A DNA stretch of 47,722 nucleotides, from assembly GCA_036376915.1 (NCBI GenBank), contig DASUZK010000070.1:1-47722 (forward strand), written 5' to 3'. This DNA comes from VRUE01 sp036376915 (GTDB lineage: Bacteria; Actinomycetota; Thermoleophilia; Solirubrobacterales; 70-9). The notes under the pieces were generated by a model. It searched no databases. It was not told the DNA's origin and saw only the letters and a list, made by a program, of their open reading frames with translations. Below are positions 32,446 through 40,970 of this stretch, in pieces (position 1 is the stretch's first letter; every line of letters begins with the position of its first letter). A program made the translations under genes and the position numbers.

Positions 32446-33471
32446 CTAGCTGAGGCCCATCCGGAGGGCGCCGGCCACCTCGAGCATCGCCGTGCGGGCG
32501 CTGGGGCAGATCGCGGTCAGGTTGGCGAAGCCGTGGATCAGGCCCGGGTGACGCTGCAGCGCCACCTTCACGCCCGCCTCGCGCATCCGCGACGCGTACA
32601 CCTCGCCCTCGTCGCGCAGCGGGTCGAACCCGGCGGTGGCGACGTAGGCCGGAGGAAGGCTGGAGGGGTCGGGCGCTCGCATCATCGAGATTCGCGGGTC
32701 GCTTTCGTCGCAGCCGTCGGGGATGTAGTGGCCCTCGAACCAGTCCATGTCGTTGCGGGTCAGCAGGAAGCCCTCTGCGAAGGTGTCGCGCGAAGCCTGA
32801 CCGCCGACCGCATCGGTGACGGGGTAGAGGAGCAGCTGCATCGCCGGCTGTGCCCCGTTGCCGCGTGTTTGCAGGCAGACTGCCGCCGCGAGGTTTCCCC
32901 CGGCGCTGTCGCCACCGACCGCGATCCGCGCCGGGTCGGCGCCGAGCTCGCCCGCGTGCTCCGCGGCCCAGCCGAAGGCCGCGACCGCGTCCTCGACCGG
33001 GGCCGGGAACGGGTGCTCGGGGGCGAGTCGGTAGTCGATCGAGAGCACGCGGCAGCCGCTGTGCTCGGCGAGGAAGCGGCAAAGGCCGTCGTGGGTCTCC
33101 AGGTCGCCGATCACCCAGCCGCCGCCGTGGTAGTAGACGAGCAGCGGCTGCGGCGCGGGCGGCGCGCCGAGCGCTACGTAGAGGCGAGCGGGTATCTGGC
33201 CGGCCGGTCCCGGGATGACCATGTTCTCCACCCGGGCCATCGGCCGCGGCGGTCCGCTGACGACCGGGACCCCGGCCAGGTTCTCCGCCCGTGCCTGCTC
33301 GACAGTCCGTCCCTCGACCAGCGAGAACTCCCCTTCGAGCGCCGCCAGCCGCAGCAACATCTGGATGTCGGGCGCCAGCTCCTGCCCGTCGAGCCTCGGT
33401 GGCGGCCCGAGGATCCTGCGCAGCAGGCTCGGGCGCAGGCCGCATGCGCGGCGGGCGACCCAGTGCTGCAC
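32446..33471 (-). CDS. alpha/beta hydrolase, HSL-type esterase
   Basis: 341 aa from GTG 33471; longer frames are shadows of the opposite small gene. The oxyanion motif HGGGW, nucleophile elbow GDSAGG, acid Asp in AGFDPLRDEGE and His in PGLIHGF mark the hormone-sensitive-lipase group (family IV). It probably hydrolyses short-chain esters in the cytoplasm. No partner is adjacent on its strand; the next gene downstream is separated by a palindrome and the csoR operon control region. No ribosome site is evident at the chosen start. Confidence 0.9.
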   Translation of the reverse strand: MQHWVARRACGLRPSLLRRILGPPPRLDGQELAPDIQMLLRLAALEGEFSLVEGRTVEQARAENLAGVPVVSGPPRPMARVENMVIPGPAGQIPARLYVALGAPPAPQPLLVYYHGGGWVIGDLETHDGLCRFLAEHSGCRVLSIDYRLAPEHPFPAPVEDAVAAFGWAAEHAGELGADPARIAVGGDSAGGNLAAAVCLQTRGNGAQPAMQLLLYPVTDAVGGQASRDTFAEGFLLTRNDMDWFEGHYIPDGCDESDPRISMMRAPDPSSLPPAYVATAGFDPLRDEGEVYASRMREAGVKVALQRHPGLIHGFANLTAICPSARTAMLEVAGALRMGLS

Positions 33472-33593
33472 GCGGGGGGGAGGCTGTGGAGGCGCCACGG
33501 GCGCCGCGCAGGCTATGCGATGGACGGTCGCCGCGGAGTCACCATTCGGTATCGACCGGGGAGAGATCGCTGGGTGTGAACCCTTAGAGGGAC

Positions 33594-33806
33594 ATGAAGA
33601 CTCGACTGAGGTTTCCAATCGCACTGGCCATAGCTGCAGCTGTCCTCGCGATCGCGGGCGGAAGGAGCTCTTCCGCTCCCGCGAAGCCAGCCGTCCGGCT
33701 GGAGTGCGCCACCGCTCGCGTGCTCCGCCTCCACCGCTTCGAGGACGGCTCCGCCCAGCTGCTCTGCGGCAGACGGTTGCTTGCGCGGATCTCGTCTCCC
33801 GGCTGA
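33594..33806 (+). CDS. small secreted protein, unknown
   Basis: 70 aa. A signal peptide (KTRLRFPIALAIAAAVLAIAGG) precedes a 45-residue mature part with two cysteines, RLECATARVLRLHRFEDGSAQLLCGRR split by 19 residues, which may be disulfide-linked. AGAGGGAC lies just before the ATG as a ribosome site. I do not recognise it. The next small secreted gene follows 45 bp later. Confidence 0.6.
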   Translation: MKTRLRFPIALAIAAAVLAIAGGRSSSAPAKPAVRLECATARVLRLHRFEDGSAQLLCGRRLLARISSPG

Positions 33807-33851
33807 GCACTATGCTGCCGCCCGAGAAACGCAATTCCGAGAGGAGATCCC

Positions 33852-34073
33852 ATGGAGACCCAAATCCTTCGCCTCGCCAGCGTGGCCTTGGCGACCGCAC
33901 TTCTCGCTCTGGCTTTGACTGCCGCGCCGGCCTCTGCCTTCCGCGACCGGGATTGCTCGGATTTCTCGACGCAGGCGCAGGCGCAGCGCTTCTTCAAGAA
34001 GCATCACCCGAGGCGCGACCCCCACGGCCTTGACGCCGACCGCGACGGGCTTGCCTGCGAGTCCCTTCCATAA
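33852..34073 (+). CDS. Excalibur calcium-binding domain protein
   Basis: 73 aa. A signal peptide ends at ASA (residue 29). The mature 44 residues are essentially one Excalibur domain: DCSDFSTQAQAQRFF, then the calcium-loop DADRDGLACE (DxDxDG with Cys). These domains occur at the surface of actinobacteria and firmicutes, often attached to nucleases or alone, as here. A GAGAGGAGA ribosome site precedes the ATG. Confidence 0.9.
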   Translation: METQILRLASVALATALLALALTAAPASAFRDRDCSDFSTQAQAQRFFKKHHPRRDPHGLDADRDGLACESLP

Positions 34074-34146
34074 TCCGCGCGTACCGGATGCGAGACGCAT
34101 CTCACACGGCGGGGACGATCTGCCACTAGCCTTTGAGGGAGGCGCG

Positions 34147-35487
34147 ATGGAGGCAGCGACCACAACCGCTCCGCGGCCGGCGATCCGGACTCCGAAGCGC
34201 GGGCTGCCTCCCGGCATGCCGTTTCCCAAGCCGATCCAGACCGCGATCTGGTCGCGGCAGGCGAGGCGGGTGCTCTACGGCTGCCAGGACCGCTACGGCG
34301 ATATGTTCACGATCCGCATCGCCTACGAAGGGACGTGGGTGATCCTCGCCGACCCGGAGGCGATCAAGCAGGTCTTCACCGGCGACCCCAGGGTCTTCCA
34401 CGCCGGCGAGGGCAACGAAATCCTCGCCACTGTGCTGGGCCGGAACTCGGTCCTCGTCCTCGACGAGAAACCGCACATGAGCCAGCGCAAGCTGCTGCTG
34501 CCCCCCTTCCACGGCGAGCGGATGCAGGGCTACGAGCAGGCGATGACAGAGATCGCCGCGCAGGAGATCGAGGGCTGGCCGCGCGGCGTGCCCTACGCGC
34601 TGCGGCCGCGGATGCAGGCGCTCACGCTGGAGATCATCCTCAACACCGTCTTCGGGGTGCGGGAGGGCGGGAGACTGACCGAGCTGCGCGGAGCACTGCG
34701 CGAGTTCCTCGACCTGACGACCAATCCCGCGGCCCTCCTCCCCCTGTTGTTGATTGGGCCTGAGCGGGTGCGCGGGTTCGGCCCATTCCGCCGCCGCATC
34801 GACCGCGTCGATGAGCTGATCTACCGTGAGATAGCCGAGCGCCGCCGCGCCGAGGATCTGGAGGAGCGCGACGACGTCCTCTCGCTGCTCGTCAGCGCCC
34901 GCCACGAGGACGGCTCGCCAATGCGCGACGAGGAGATGCGCGACGAGCTGCTCACGCTGCTGGTCGCGGGACACGAGACGACGGCGACCTCGCTCTCCTG
35001 GGCGGTCGAGCGCCTCGCCCGCCATCCCGAGAAGCTGGAGCGGCTGCGCGGCGAGGTCGAAGAGGGCCGCGAGGAGTACCTGACCGCGACGATCCAGGAG
35101 ACGCTGCGCCTGCGCCCGGTCATCTCCCTGGTCCTGCGCAAGCTCACCGAGCCGGTCGAGATCGGCGGCTACGAGCTGCCGGCGGGCGTCTCGGTCGCAC
35201 CCTGCGTCTACCTCGCCCACCGCAACCCCGAGGTCTACCCCGAGCCTCAGCGCTTCCTTCCCGAGCGCTTCCTCGACAACCCGCCCGGCACCTACACCTG
35301 GATCCCCTTCGGCGGCGGCGTCCGCCGCTGCCTCGGAGCCTCCTTCGCCCAGTTCGAGATGGCCGTCGTCCTCCGCGAGCTGGTCAAGCGCCACCAGATC
35401 CGCCCCGCCAACCCGAAGTCAGAGCGGATCTTTCGCCGCGCCATCACCGAGACGCCGCGCCACAACGCGAAGGTCGTTCTCGGCTGA
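34147..35487 (+). CDS. cytochrome P450
   Basis: 446 aa from ATG 34147, preceded by GAGGGAGGC. I-helix AGHETT (274-279), ExxR as ETLR (318-321), a PERF motif in FLPERF, and the heme loop FGGGVRRCLGASFA with Cys395 are intact. The N-terminus GLPPGMPFPKPIQ resembles the CYP102/CYP110-like bacterial group that lacks a membrane anchor. It hydroxylates an unknown, probably hydrophobic substrate and needs an external ferredoxin/reductase, not seen nearby. Confidence 0.96.
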   Translation: MEAATTTAPRPAIRTPKRGLPPGMPFPKPIQTAIWSRQARRVLYGCQDRYGDMFTIRIAYEGTWVILADPEAIKQVFTGDPRVFHAGEGNEILATVLGRNSVLVLDEKPHMSQRKLLLPPFHGERMQGYEQAMTEIAAQEIEGWPRGVPYALRPRMQALTLEIILNTVFGVREGGRLTELRGALREFLDLTTNPAALLPLLLIGPERVRGFGPFRRRIDRVDELIYREIAERRRAEDLEERDDVLSLLVSARHEDGSPMRDEEMRDELLTLLVAGHETTATSLSWAVERLARHPEKLERLRGEVEEGREEYLTATIQETLRLRPVISLVLRKLTEPVEIGGYELPAGVSVAPCVYLAHRNPEVYPEPQRFLPERFLDNPPGTYTWIPFGGGVRRCLGASFAQFEMAVVLRELVKRHQIRPANPKSERIFRRAITETPRHNAKVVLG

Positions 35488-35525
35488 CCGTCTGCGCTCT
35501 CCGAGCGTAGATGTACCTTTTTGGC

Positions 35526-35699
35526 ATGGAACGCCCGAAGCGAACCGGGAACTGGACGCCGGATGAAAAGGCCGAGCGCGCCGCCCTACGCCGCGACTAC
35601 GTGGAGCTGACTCCGTCTCAGCGCGCGGAACAGGTCATCGAGCTGTCCAGGTTCATGTCCCGCGTTGCGGAGGCTGGACGTCGCCAGCGGAGTGTCTGA
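35526..35699 (+). CDS. small protein partnered with nucleotidyltransferase
   Basis: 57 aa from ATG 35526 (an ATG at 35511 adds five residues). It is charged and helical (NWTPDEKAERAALRRDYVELTPSQRAEQVIELSRFMSRV, shown in parts), with no cysteine or hydrophobic helix. Its stop TGA is embedded in the start of the following nucleotidyltransferase gene (GTGTCTGA), so the pair is coupled. Size and position resemble the antitoxin-like first gene of MNT/AbiE-like pairs, which I infer without recognising the family. Confidence 0.7.
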   Translation: MERPKRTGNWTPDEKAERAALRRDYVELTPSQRAEQVIELSRFMSRVAEAGRRQRSV

Positions 35700-36183
35700 T
35701 CTCGATATACAGGGAATTCTCGAGACCCTTGTCGGGGACGATGTCGAGTTCCTGATCATCGGTGGGGTTGCGGTTGGCTTCCACGGATTCGTTCGAGGCA
35801 CGAAGGACGTCGACATCGTTCCCAGCCCCGAGCCGGACAATCTCGCGAGGCTGGCCAAAGTGCTCGCCGCGCTTGATGCCCAAGTCGATGGGACGGAGGA
35901 GTTCGAGGATGAGGAGCTCCCAGACCCCCTGGACCCCGACGCCCTGGCGCTCGGCGGCAACTGGGTGCTGAACACCCGGCTTGGGCGCTTCGACATCATG
36001 CAGTGGATCGGCGATGACCCTCTGTGGGAGAAGCTTTCGCCGGCCGCGGTCGAGGCTGAGATCGGCGGCCTGACCCTCAAGGTCGTCGACTACGATGGGC
36101 TCGTTGCTCTCAAGGAGCAAGCGGGGAGACCGCAAGACCTGATCGACTTGCAGCGCCTGCGAGAGGCGCGAGGCGAGGGGTGA
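35692..36183 (+). CDS. nucleotidyltransferase-fold protein (toxin-like)
   Basis: 163 aa from GTG 35692. The nucleotidyltransferase core is visible: IIGGVAVGFHGFVRGTKDVDIVP, with GG and the DxD metal-binding pair in KDVDIV, then a helical part ending KEQAGRPQDLIDLQRL, common in DUF6036/AbiEii-like proteins. It overlaps the small upstream gene by 8 bp. Such pairs are often toxin-antitoxin or tRNA-modifying modules; the activity here is unproven. Codon use is somewhat less biased than in neighbouring housekeeping genes, which fits an accessory gene. Confidence 0.8.
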   Translation: MSDLDIQGILETLVGDDVEFLIIGGVAVGFHGFVRGTKDVDIVPSPEPDNLARLAKVLAALDAQVDGTEEFEDEELPDPLDPDALALGGNWVLNTRLGRFDIMQWIGDDPLWEKLSPAAVEAEIGGLTLKVVDYDGLVALKEQAGRPQDLIDLQRLREARGEG

Positions 36184-36275
36184 GAGGTCGCCGAGACGAC
36201 AAGGCACATCGCGGAGTGATCCCGACTAGTAGCCGCTAGGCTCGGCCCCGAGTCCCAAACTCGAGGAGGATGGAT

Positions 36276-36668
36276 ATGTCCCGGTCCCGATGGTTTCTCG
36301 TTCCCCTGAGCGCGGTCGTCATGGCCCTGCCGGTACTTGCCGGCTCTGCGATTGGCCACGCGCACGTCACGAAGGTCAAATCCACCGTGACGGTCAAATC
36401 GGGCAAGGGGACCGAATTCACCGGCAAGGTGACCGCGGCTCAGAAAAAATGCCGGGCGGGGCGGAAAGTGAAGCTCTTCATGGAGCCCTACTCGGGTGGG
36501 GCGGACGAACTGGTCGGCACCGCGAAGACCAATGCGTCGGGGGCCTGGACGATAGAAGGCAGCTTCATGGCGGGTATCTACCACGCCCAGGTGACCGCCG
36601 CCACCGTTCACGACGTCGACGACACCTTCCGCTGTCAGGTCGACGTTTCGGTGTCCGCTCAGTACTGA
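36276..36668 (+). CDS. secreted Ig-like/carboxypeptidase-regulatory-like small protein
   Basis: 130 aa from ATG 36276, six bases after GAGGAGG (the ATG at 36270 lies too close to it). A signal peptide ends near AIGHA (about residue 28). The mature part reads like one beta-sandwich: STVTVKSGKGTEFTGKVT, KKCRAGRKVKLFMEPYSG, TNASGAWTIEGSF, with two cysteines. This resembles surface beta-domains of unknown ligand. It converges on nrdJ with 12 bp between stops. Confidence 0.8.
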   Translation: MSRSRWFLVPLSAVVMALPVLAGSAIGHAHVTKVKSTVTVKSGKGTEFTGKVTAAQKKCRAGRKVKLFMEPYSGGADELVGTAKTNASGAWTIEGSFMAGIYHAQVTAATVHDVDDTFRCQVDVSVSAQY

Positions 36669-36680
36669 GAGCGCAGGCCC

Positions 36681-39479
36681 TCAGCCGCAGCCGGTGTTGT
36701 TGCCGCACGAAGAGCACGTGTAGCAACTGCCGGTGCGCTGCATCATGCCGCCGCACTGCTCGCAGGCAGGGCCCAAATCTAGGCCGGACATCTTGGCGGG
36801 GACCACCGGTGGGGTTTCGGTGAAGGCCGCCGCGGCCGGCACGGGCTTGGAGTGACCGTTGCCTCCGTTCCCGCCGTTGGCCGGCCCCGCGGTGCCGCCG
36901 CTGGTGTCGATCCCGAGGCCGAGCTGGCTCGTCTCGGCATCCCGTTTGGCCCGCACCTCGGGGGTGAGGATGCCGAGGTCCTCGAGCACGTCGGTGTCCT
37001 CGATGAAGCGGCTGCCGAGCCAGCGCATGATGTAGTCGGGCATCGACTTGGCGAAGGGGATCTCCGGGTTGCCGGTGATTCCCTCCGGCTCGAAGCGCAT
37101 GTAGCTGAACTTGCGCACGAAGGTTTCCAGCGGAACGCCGTACTGCAGGCCGATCGAGATCGCCGTGGCGAAGGCGTTGAGCAGCCCGCGCATCGTCGAG
37201 CCCTCCTTGCCGATGTCGGTGAGGAAGATCTCTCCGACGTTGCCGTCCTCGTACTTGCCCGCGGTGATGTAGCCCTCGTGGCCGGCGATCGAGAACTTGT
37301 GGGTGATCGATTCGCGCTCGCGCGGCATCTTCTTGCGCACGGGTGCGGCGACCTCGGCGACAGCCTCGGCCCCCTTCTCCTCCTGCGCGTCGGTGCGCAG
37401 TGCCTGCGCGGTCTTGGAGCCGTCGCGGTAGATCGCCAGCGCCTTCAGCCCGCCCTTCCAGCCGCGCGTGTAGGCGTCGGCGATGTCCTCGATCGTCGCC
37501 GACTGCGGCAGGTTCACCGTCTTGGAGATCGCCCCCGAGATGAAGGGCTGCGTCGCCGCCATCATGTCGATGTGGCCGGTGTGGGAGATCGCCCGCTCTC
37601 CCACCGCGACGTCGAAGACGGGCAGGTGCTCGTCCTCGAGGCCTGGCGCGCCGATGATCGTCGCGTTCTCGGCGATGTGGGCGTCGATCTGCTCGACCTG
37701 CGGCTCGGCGTAGCCGAGCGTGCGCAGCGCCAGCGGCACCGATTTGTTGACGATCGTCATCTGGCCGCCACCGACCAGCTCCTTGAACTTGACCAGCGAG
37801 AAGTCGGGCTCGATCCCGGTCGTGTCGCAGTCCATCAGGAAGCTGATCGTCCCGGTCGGCGCCAGCACCGTCGCCTGCGCGTTGCGGTAGCCGTGCTCCT
37901 CGCCGAGCTCGACCGCTTCGTCCCAGGAGCGCTGCGCGGCCTCGAGCAGCTCGCCCTTGATCCCGGTCGAGTCGATGTCGTAGGAGGCGTCGCGGTGCAT
38001 CCGCATCACGCCGTTGTGGGCGTCGCGATTCTTGTCGTACTCCTCGTAGGGCCCGGTCGCGCCGGCGGCGATCAGCGCCGACTGACGATAGGCGCGGCCG
38101 GTCATCAGCGCCGTGATCGCGGCCGCGACGTTGCGGCCCTCCTCGGAGTCGTAGGGCAGGCCGTCGGACATCAGCAGCGCGCCGAGGTTGGCGTAGCCGA
38201 GGCCGAGCTGGCGGAACTTGTTGGCGTTCTCGGTGATCTCCTCGGTGGGGTAGCTGGAGAAGCCGACGACGATCTCCTGAGCGAGGAAGACGATGTCGAC
38301 CGCGTGCTCGAACTCCTCGGCGTCGAAGCTGCCGTCCTCGCGGCGAAATTTCATCAGATTGAGCGAGGCCAGGTTGCAGGCCGAGTCGTCGACGTGCATG
38401 TACTCGCTGCAGGGGTTGGAGGCGTTGATCCGCCCCGACTCCGGGCAGGTGTGCCAGCGGTTGATGATCGTGTCGTACTGGACGCCCGGATCGGCGCAGC
38501 GCCAGGCGGCGTCGGCGATCTGGTTCATCAGCTCGCGCGCGTCGAGCGTCTTCACCGTCGAGCCGTCGGTGCGAGCGGTCAGGTGCCAGTCCTCGCCGGC
38601 CTCGACCGCCTCCATGAAGTCGTCGCTGACCCGCACCGAGTTGTTGGCGTTCTGGTACTGGATCGAGGTGAAGCCCTCGCCGTCGATCGACATGTCGAAG
38701 CCGGCGTCGCGCAGCGCCTCGGCCTTCTTCTCCTCGTCGGCCTTGCACCAGATGAAGTGCTCGATGTCCGGATGGTCGACGTCGAGCACGACCATCTTCG
38801 CGGCGCGCCGGGTCTTGCCGCCGGACTTGATCGTGCCCGCCCAGGAGTCGGCCCCGCGCATGAAGCTGACCGGGCCGCTCGCCGTGCCGCCCTTGGCCAG
38901 CTGCTCCATCGAGCCGCGGATGTTGGAGAGGTTGATCCCCGAGCCGGAGCCGCCGCGGAAGATCTTGCCCTCCTTGGTGTTCCAGGCGAGGATCGAGTCC
39001 ATGTTGTCCTCGACGCTGAGGATGAAGCAGGCCGAGCACTGCGGCCGCTCCTCGAAGCCGACGTTGAACCAGACCGGCGAGTTGAAGGCCGCCTTCTGGT
39101 TGAGCAGGATCGAGGTCAGCTCGGCCTCGAAGGCGTCGGCGTCCTCGTCGGAGGCGAAGTAGCCGCCCTCGCGCCCCCACTCGGAGATCGTTCCCGCGAC
39201 GCGGCCGATCATCTGTTTCACCGAGGACTCGCGCTTCTCGGTTCCGAGCTGTCCGCGGAAGTACTTCTGGGCGACGATGTTGGTCGCGTTCTGCGACCAG
39301 CTCTTGGGGAACTCGACCCCGCGCTGCTCGAAGGCCGGACTCTCGGGATTCCCGATCACCGCGTCGCGGATCTCCCACTCGATCTCGTCGAAGGGGTGCG
39401 TGTCCGCAGAGGAAAACCGCCGCTCTATCGAGAGGCCCTGCAGACCGGTCTGGGGGGTGCTGGTGGCGGTCTTGGACAT
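36681..39479 (-). CDS. nrdJ: vitamin B12-dependent ribonucleotide reductase (class II)
   Basis: 932 aa from ATG 39479, preceded by GAGAGGAGAAG. The enzyme reduces ribonucleotides to deoxyribonucleotides with adenosylcobalamin. Seen: KAAFNSPVWFNVG, PQCSACFILSVEDNM, the active-site NPCSE (355-359), the phosphate-binding APTGTISFLMDCDTTG, and a C-terminal cysteine cluster ACEQCGG...CYTCSSCGNNTGCG that supplies redox thiols. A Gly/Asn-rich linker (GGTAGPANGGNGGNGHS) joins body and tail. It needs no oxygen and works in aerobic cells. No cobalamin riboswitch or NrdR box is evident in the 130-bp gap upstream. Confidence 0.97.
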   Translation of the reverse strand: MSKTATSTPQTGLQGLSIERRFSSADTHPFDEIEWEIRDAVIGNPESPAFEQRGVEFPKSWSQNATNIVAQKYFRGQLGTEKRESSVKQMIGRVAGTISEWGREGGYFASDEDADAFEAELTSILLNQKAAFNSPVWFNVGFEERPQCSACFILSVEDNMDSILAWNTKEGKIFRGGSGSGINLSNIRGSMEQLAKGGTASGPVSFMRGADSWAGTIKSGGKTRRAAKMVVLDVDHPDIEHFIWCKADEEKKAEALRDAGFDMSIDGEGFTSIQYQNANNSVRVSDDFMEAVEAGEDWHLTARTDGSTVKTLDARELMNQIADAAWRCADPGVQYDTIINRWHTCPESGRINASNPCSEYMHVDDSACNLASLNLMKFRREDGSFDAEEFEHAVDIVFLAQEIVVGFSSYPTEEITENANKFRQLGLGYANLGALLMSDGLPYDSEEGRNVAAAITALMTGRAYRQSALIAAGATGPYEEYDKNRDAHNGVMRMHRDASYDIDSTGIKGELLEAAQRSWDEAVELGEEHGYRNAQATVLAPTGTISFLMDCDTTGIEPDFSLVKFKELVGGGQMTIVNKSVPLALRTLGYAEPQVEQIDAHIAENATIIGAPGLEDEHLPVFDVAVGERAISHTGHIDMMAATQPFISGAISKTVNLPQSATIEDIADAYTRGWKGGLKALAIYRDGSKTAQALRTDAQEEKGAEAVAEVAAPVRKKMPRERESITHKFSIAGHEGYITAGKYEDGNVGEIFLTDIGKEGSTMRGLLNAFATAISIGLQYGVPLETFVRKFSYMRFEPEGITGNPEIPFAKSMPDYIMRWLGSRFIEDTDVLEDLGILTPEVRAKRDAETSQLGLGIDTSGGTAGPANGGNGGNGHSKPVPAAAAFTETPPVVPAKMSGLDLGPACEQCGGMMQRTGSCYTCSSCGNNTGCG

Positions 39480-39609
39480 CGAACTTCTCCTCTCGGGCAG
39501 CTTTTGGGGTGAGCTGTCGAGGATCTTCAATGCATCGGACAGACTTTGTGCACGCCGTTTCCGCAAACGAGGCAGATTTCGTGCCCTTCTGCCCTATGGT
39601 GACAAGGTG

Positions 39610-40314
39610 ATGGTGCGGGCAAGGGCAGTCGAGAAGGCGGAATCTGCAAAGGAAGTTGCATCCGAGGCGATCGCCTCGGTCAAGCCGAGGCTGCGCGGCG
39701 TTTCGCACGAGTGGGCCTTCTTCGTCTCCCTCTTCCTCGGCGCCGGCCTGATCGTCGCCGCGAAGACGCCGGAGGCGACCCTCGCCGTCGCGATCTACGC
39801 GGTCAGCCTCTCCGCCCTGCTCGGCACCAGCGCCCTCTACCACCGGGTCGACTGGAAGCGGCCCGACGTGCGCCGCTGGATGCGCCGGCTGGATCACTCG
39901 ATGATCTTCTTTCTCATCGCCGGCACCTACACGCCGTTCGCCCTGCTCGCCCTCGACGGCCCGCTCGCCGACGCGATCCTGGTCGTCGTCTGGATCGGGG
40001 CGATTGCCGGTGCGGTGGTCGAGATGGTCTGGATCGACCACCCCAAATGGGTCGCCGCCGTGATCTACATGTCGCTCGGCTGGGTCGCCGCGGTCGCTTT
40101 TCCCGGCCTCTGGGACGAGATGGGCGTCGGCGGCACCCTGCTCGTCGCCTTGGGCGGCCTCCTCTACACGGCCGGCGCCGTCGTCTACGCCACCCAGCGC
40201 CCCGACCCCAACCCGCGCGTCTTCGGCTACCACGAGGTCTTCCACCTCCTGGTCATCGCCGCCGCGGCAGCCCACTTCGCCGCCGTTGCGTTCTTTGCCC
40301 TCCCAGCGGCCTAA
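39610..40314 (+). CDS. hemolysin III family (PAQR-like) membrane protein
   Basis: 234 aa, ATG 39610 with GGTG just before. Seven membrane helices. Family motifs are present: SALYHRVDW after helix 2, LDHSMIFFLIAGTYTPF in helix 3 and GYHEVFHLLVI in the last helix, whose histidines and Asp form the predicted metal site of PAQR-type hydrolases. 'Hemolysin' is historical; the role is probably membrane-lipid (ceramide-like) homeostasis. It is divergent from nrdJ and followed by a strong terminator-like hairpin. Confidence 0.93.
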   Translation: MVRARAVEKAESAKEVASEAIASVKPRLRGVSHEWAFFVSLFLGAGLIVAAKTPEATLAVAIYAVSLSALLGTSALYHRVDWKRPDVRRWMRRLDHSMIFFLIAGTYTPFALLALDGPLADAILVVVWIGAIAGAVVEMVWIDHPKWVAAVIYMSLGWVAAVAFPGLWDEMGVGGTLLVALGGLLYTAGAVVYATQRPDPNPRVFGYHEVFHLLVIAAAAAHFAAVAFFALPAA

Positions 40315-40354
40315 GTCCTTCGGCGCTAAACCACTCCGCTTCGCGCGAGCAGGG

Positions 40355-40399
40355 GGTGTGGCGACTTATCCGTCCATTTGACCGATAAGTCGCCACACC
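40355..40399. terminator. perfect 16-bp palindrome between convergent genes
   Basis: GGTGTGGCGACTTATC (40355-40370) and its exact complement (40384-40399) around a 13-nt loop. The last base overlaps the stop codon of the FMN-reductase gene. It lies between convergent genes, so it probably ends transcription from both sides; there is no long T-run. Confidence 0.75.
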
Positions 40400-40968
40400 T
40401 AGGCCAGCGCGGCGACGGCCAGCTCAGCCTCGATCTCGGCTTGTGAGATCAGCTCGGCGAGGATCTCCTCCAGCTGCTCGGATTGCTGGGGAGAGAGCTC
40501 AAGGCGGCCGCCGGCGAGGAGCTCCTTCGCGTGACCGACCGGCAGCTCGGCCTCGATCACGCGACCGCCCATCGCACTGAGCACCTTGCGCAGCTCGGCC
40601 TGGGCCCAGACCGCGCCGAACATCCCGGTGGAGGCGCCGACGACTGCGGCCGGCTTGCCGTTCAGCGCGCTGCGGCCGGCTGGCCGTGACACCCAGTCCA
40701 GCGCGTTCTTCAGCTGGCCCGGGATCGAGCTGTTGTACTCCGGCGTCGCGATCAGGACGGCGTCGGCCTCGCGCACCGCTGCCCGCAACTCCGCGACTGC
40801 GGCCGGCACGCCCTCGCTTTCGACGTCCTCGTCGTAGGGCGGCGCCTCGCCCAGCCGCTTGAACTCGACCAGCTCGGCGCCGCCGGGCAGCCGCTCGGCG
40901 GCGGTCCGCAGCAGGGCGCTGTTCAGCGAGCCTTGGCGCAGGCTGCCGGAGATGCCGAGCACGCGCAT
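40399..40968 (-). CDS. NADPH-dependent FMN reductase
   Basis: 189 aa flavodoxin-fold protein. GISGSLRQGSLNSALLRTAA forms the FMN phosphate loop, ATPEYNSSIPGQLKNALDW the second flavin motif, and GGRVIEAELPV the later strand. This is the ChrR/azoreductase/ArsH-like NADPH:FMN reductase group, which reduces quinones, azo dyes or chromate. It starts 2 bp after the YceI gene's stop on the same strand, so the two form an operon. Confidence 0.95.
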   Translation of the reverse strand: MRVLGISGSLRQGSLNSALLRTAAERLPGGAELVEFKRLGEAPPYDEDVESEGVPAAVAELRAAVREADAVLIATPEYNSSIPGQLKNALDWVSRPAGRSALNGKPAAVVGASTGMFGAVWAQAELRKVLSAMGGRVIEAELPVGHAKELLAGGRLELSPQQSEQLEEILAELISQAEIEAELAVAALA

Positions 40969-40970
40969 CG

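Noticed and set aside
33472..33900. N-terminal extension of the HSL-type esterase
   Set aside because: It is antisense to the small secreted-protein gene, rich in Arg/Ser/Pro, and the family length is satisfied by the start at 33471.
39480..39609. Cobalamin riboswitch or NrdR box upstream of nrdJ
   Set aside because: The gap is only 130 bp and I could see neither a B12-box nor paired NrdR-type palindromes.
36565..40275. Long open frames antisense or out of frame to nrdJ
   Set aside because: They mirror nrdJ codons in another frame, are dominated by Arg, Gly and Ala, and show no family motif.
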